64,000 nucleotides of DNA. Origin: Limnohabitans sp. DM1. Its GTDB lineage: Bacteria > Pseudomonadota > Gammaproteobacteria > Burkholderiales > Burkholderiaceae_C. Shown here piece after piece: positions 63,307 through 64,000 of this stretch. Location: the NCBI RefSeq assembly GCF_001269385.1, contig NZ_CXOO01000011.1:186001-250000 (forward strand). Direction: 5' to 3'. Positions within the stretch are counted from its first letter, which is position 1, and every line of letters begins with the position of its first letter. The notes below the pieces were generated by a model. That model was not told the DNA's origin, did no database searches, and was given only the letters and a program-made list of their open reading frames with translations. The position numbers were made by a program, and so were the translations under genes.

Positions 63307-64000
63307 TCATTTCAGCAGACGGATCGATGGTGGGCGCTTGACCAGCAAAAATTCAAGGGGTGAACACCAGCTGTGCCGCACCATGCGTGCGTAAATGGCC
63401 ACATAACCCAGCCCCAGCCCGACAAACACCAGCGCTGACACAGCCGTTGATGCATAACTCAGGTTGGCCAGAACGATGGCCATCAACGTCATGAACCCGA
63501 TCAACACGCCAGTGATGGAGTTTCCGGTGCAGGCGGGGTATTGACTGAACCAGCGGGCCACATAACGGCGCTTGACCAGGCTGTGAAAATGCAAGCGGTC
63601 GGGGTGACCGGGATTGGCTTTTTTGACCTTGCGTCGGTAAATGCTGAACAGCACTTCGGTGACCGGGTGTACACAGATGACCAAGGCAGCAAAGGCCGAA
63701 ACGGAAGGATTGCGCTCCAACAACAAGACAGCCACCCAAGCCAATCCAAAACCAATGAAATAAGAGCCGCCGTCACCCAAAAAGAGTTTGCCAAAGGGCC
63801 AGTTGACCCAGAAAAAGCCCCACACACAGGCCGCCAGCAGCAGCGACACGCTGGCCAGCGTGGTGTCCCCCACTTGCCAGGCGATCATGGCGTAGCCCAT
63901 AAACGCCAGTGTGGACATGGTGCTGGCCAGTCCGTTAAAGCCGTCGATGATGTTGATGCTGTTGGCCACGCCGCCCACGGCAAAGGCAGTGAAGATGACC
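63307..64000 (-). CDS. WecA/WbpL-type undecaprenyl-phosphate glycosyl-1-phosphate transferase (5' end outside window)
   Basis: The last 230 or so residues of a polytopic MraY/WecA-family enzyme; the coding frame continues past base 64000. Signature pieces are GGVANSINIIDGFNGLAS, KLFLGDGGSYFIGFGLAWV and the HIHH-like motif in HPDRLHFHSLVKRR (H-x-H-S). It transfers a sugar-1-phosphate from a UDP-sugar to undecaprenyl phosphate and starts O-antigen units. HFHSLVKRR and the loop resemble WbpL, which can use FucNAc or QuiNAc donors. The first sugar may therefore come from this locus. Confidence 0.88.
   Translation of the reverse strand, partial: VIFTAFAVGGVANSINIIDGFNGLASTMSTLAFMGYAMIAWQVGDTTLASVSLLLAACVWGFFWVNWPFGKLFLGDGGSYFIGFGLAWVAVLLLERNPSVSAFAALVICVHPVTEVLFSIYRRKVKKANPGHPDRLHFHSLVKRRYVARWFSQYPACTGNSITGVLIGFMTLMAIVLANLSYASTAVSALVFVGLGLGYVAIYARMVRHSWCSPLEFLLVKRPPSIRLLK

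Overview
The window looks like chromosome of a GC-rich betaproteobacterium, most likely Burkholderiales / Comamonadaceae (Limnohabitans-, Rhodoferax- or Polaromonas-like). That placement is an inference from general protein character and from neighbourhoods such as map-glnD and selO-msrB-yciB-bolA-ppiC; no rRNA or tRNA is present to confirm it. No CRISPR array was seen.

1-12.8 kb: housekeeping and accessory metabolism. A branched-chain amino-acid-type periplasmic binding protein and an acyl-CoA ligase lie on the minus strand. On the plus strand follow selO-msrB, yciB-bolA, a parvulin isomerase, a secreted subtilase, a U32 RNA-hydroxylation protein (RlhA type), an orphan membrane histidine kinase and a glycine-zipper lipoprotein. 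Several have clear rho-independent terminators.

12.8-25.4 kb, minus strand: a DUF808 membrane protein, a VapBC-like toxin-antitoxin pair with a palindromic operator, a SWIM/SNF2 helicase, and purL. purL carries an in-frame repeat insertion built from heptanucleotides and a 39-bp tandem duplication. Next comes a tightly coupled operon of a GntR regulator, a PhyH-type dioxygenase and a SAF-domain dehydrogenase. Divergent from it are map and glnD.

29-33.3 kb: a HutC-type GntR regulator diverges from a four-gene operon (SsuD-like flavin monooxygenase, aldo/keto reductase, flavin reductase, TauE/SafE-type exporter), which suggests oxidative C-S cleavage with sulfite export. 34.4-42.6 kb: a UgpC/MalK-type ABC uptake system, a Gfo/Idh/MocA dehydrogenase and GlpD on the minus strand, with a divergent GlpR-like repressor.

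43.4-64 kb, minus strand: a surface polysaccharide locus. In transcription order it has a WecA/WbpL-type initiating transferase (cut by the window end), a dead IS5-family remnant, pseC, three oxidoreductases, pseF, pseG, pseH and pseI (CMP-pseudaminic acid), a Wzy-like polymerase, a CapS/KpsS-like transferase, a Wzx flippase, an amidotransferase trio (WbpG/WbuX, HisH2, HisF2), fnlA, fnlB and fnlC (UDP-L-FucNAc), wbuB and wbuC. The gene set predicts an O-antigen containing pseudaminic acid and an L-fucosamine derivative, probably the acetamidino form L-FucNAm. No pseB is visible; FnlA makes the same 4-keto intermediate and may feed both branches.

Four copies of a ~165-185 bp non-autonomous element with imperfect terminal inverted repeats lie in the gaps of the 33-48 kb region; two of them also contain an inverted REP-like pair. 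One copy abuts a decayed zeta-toxin gene.
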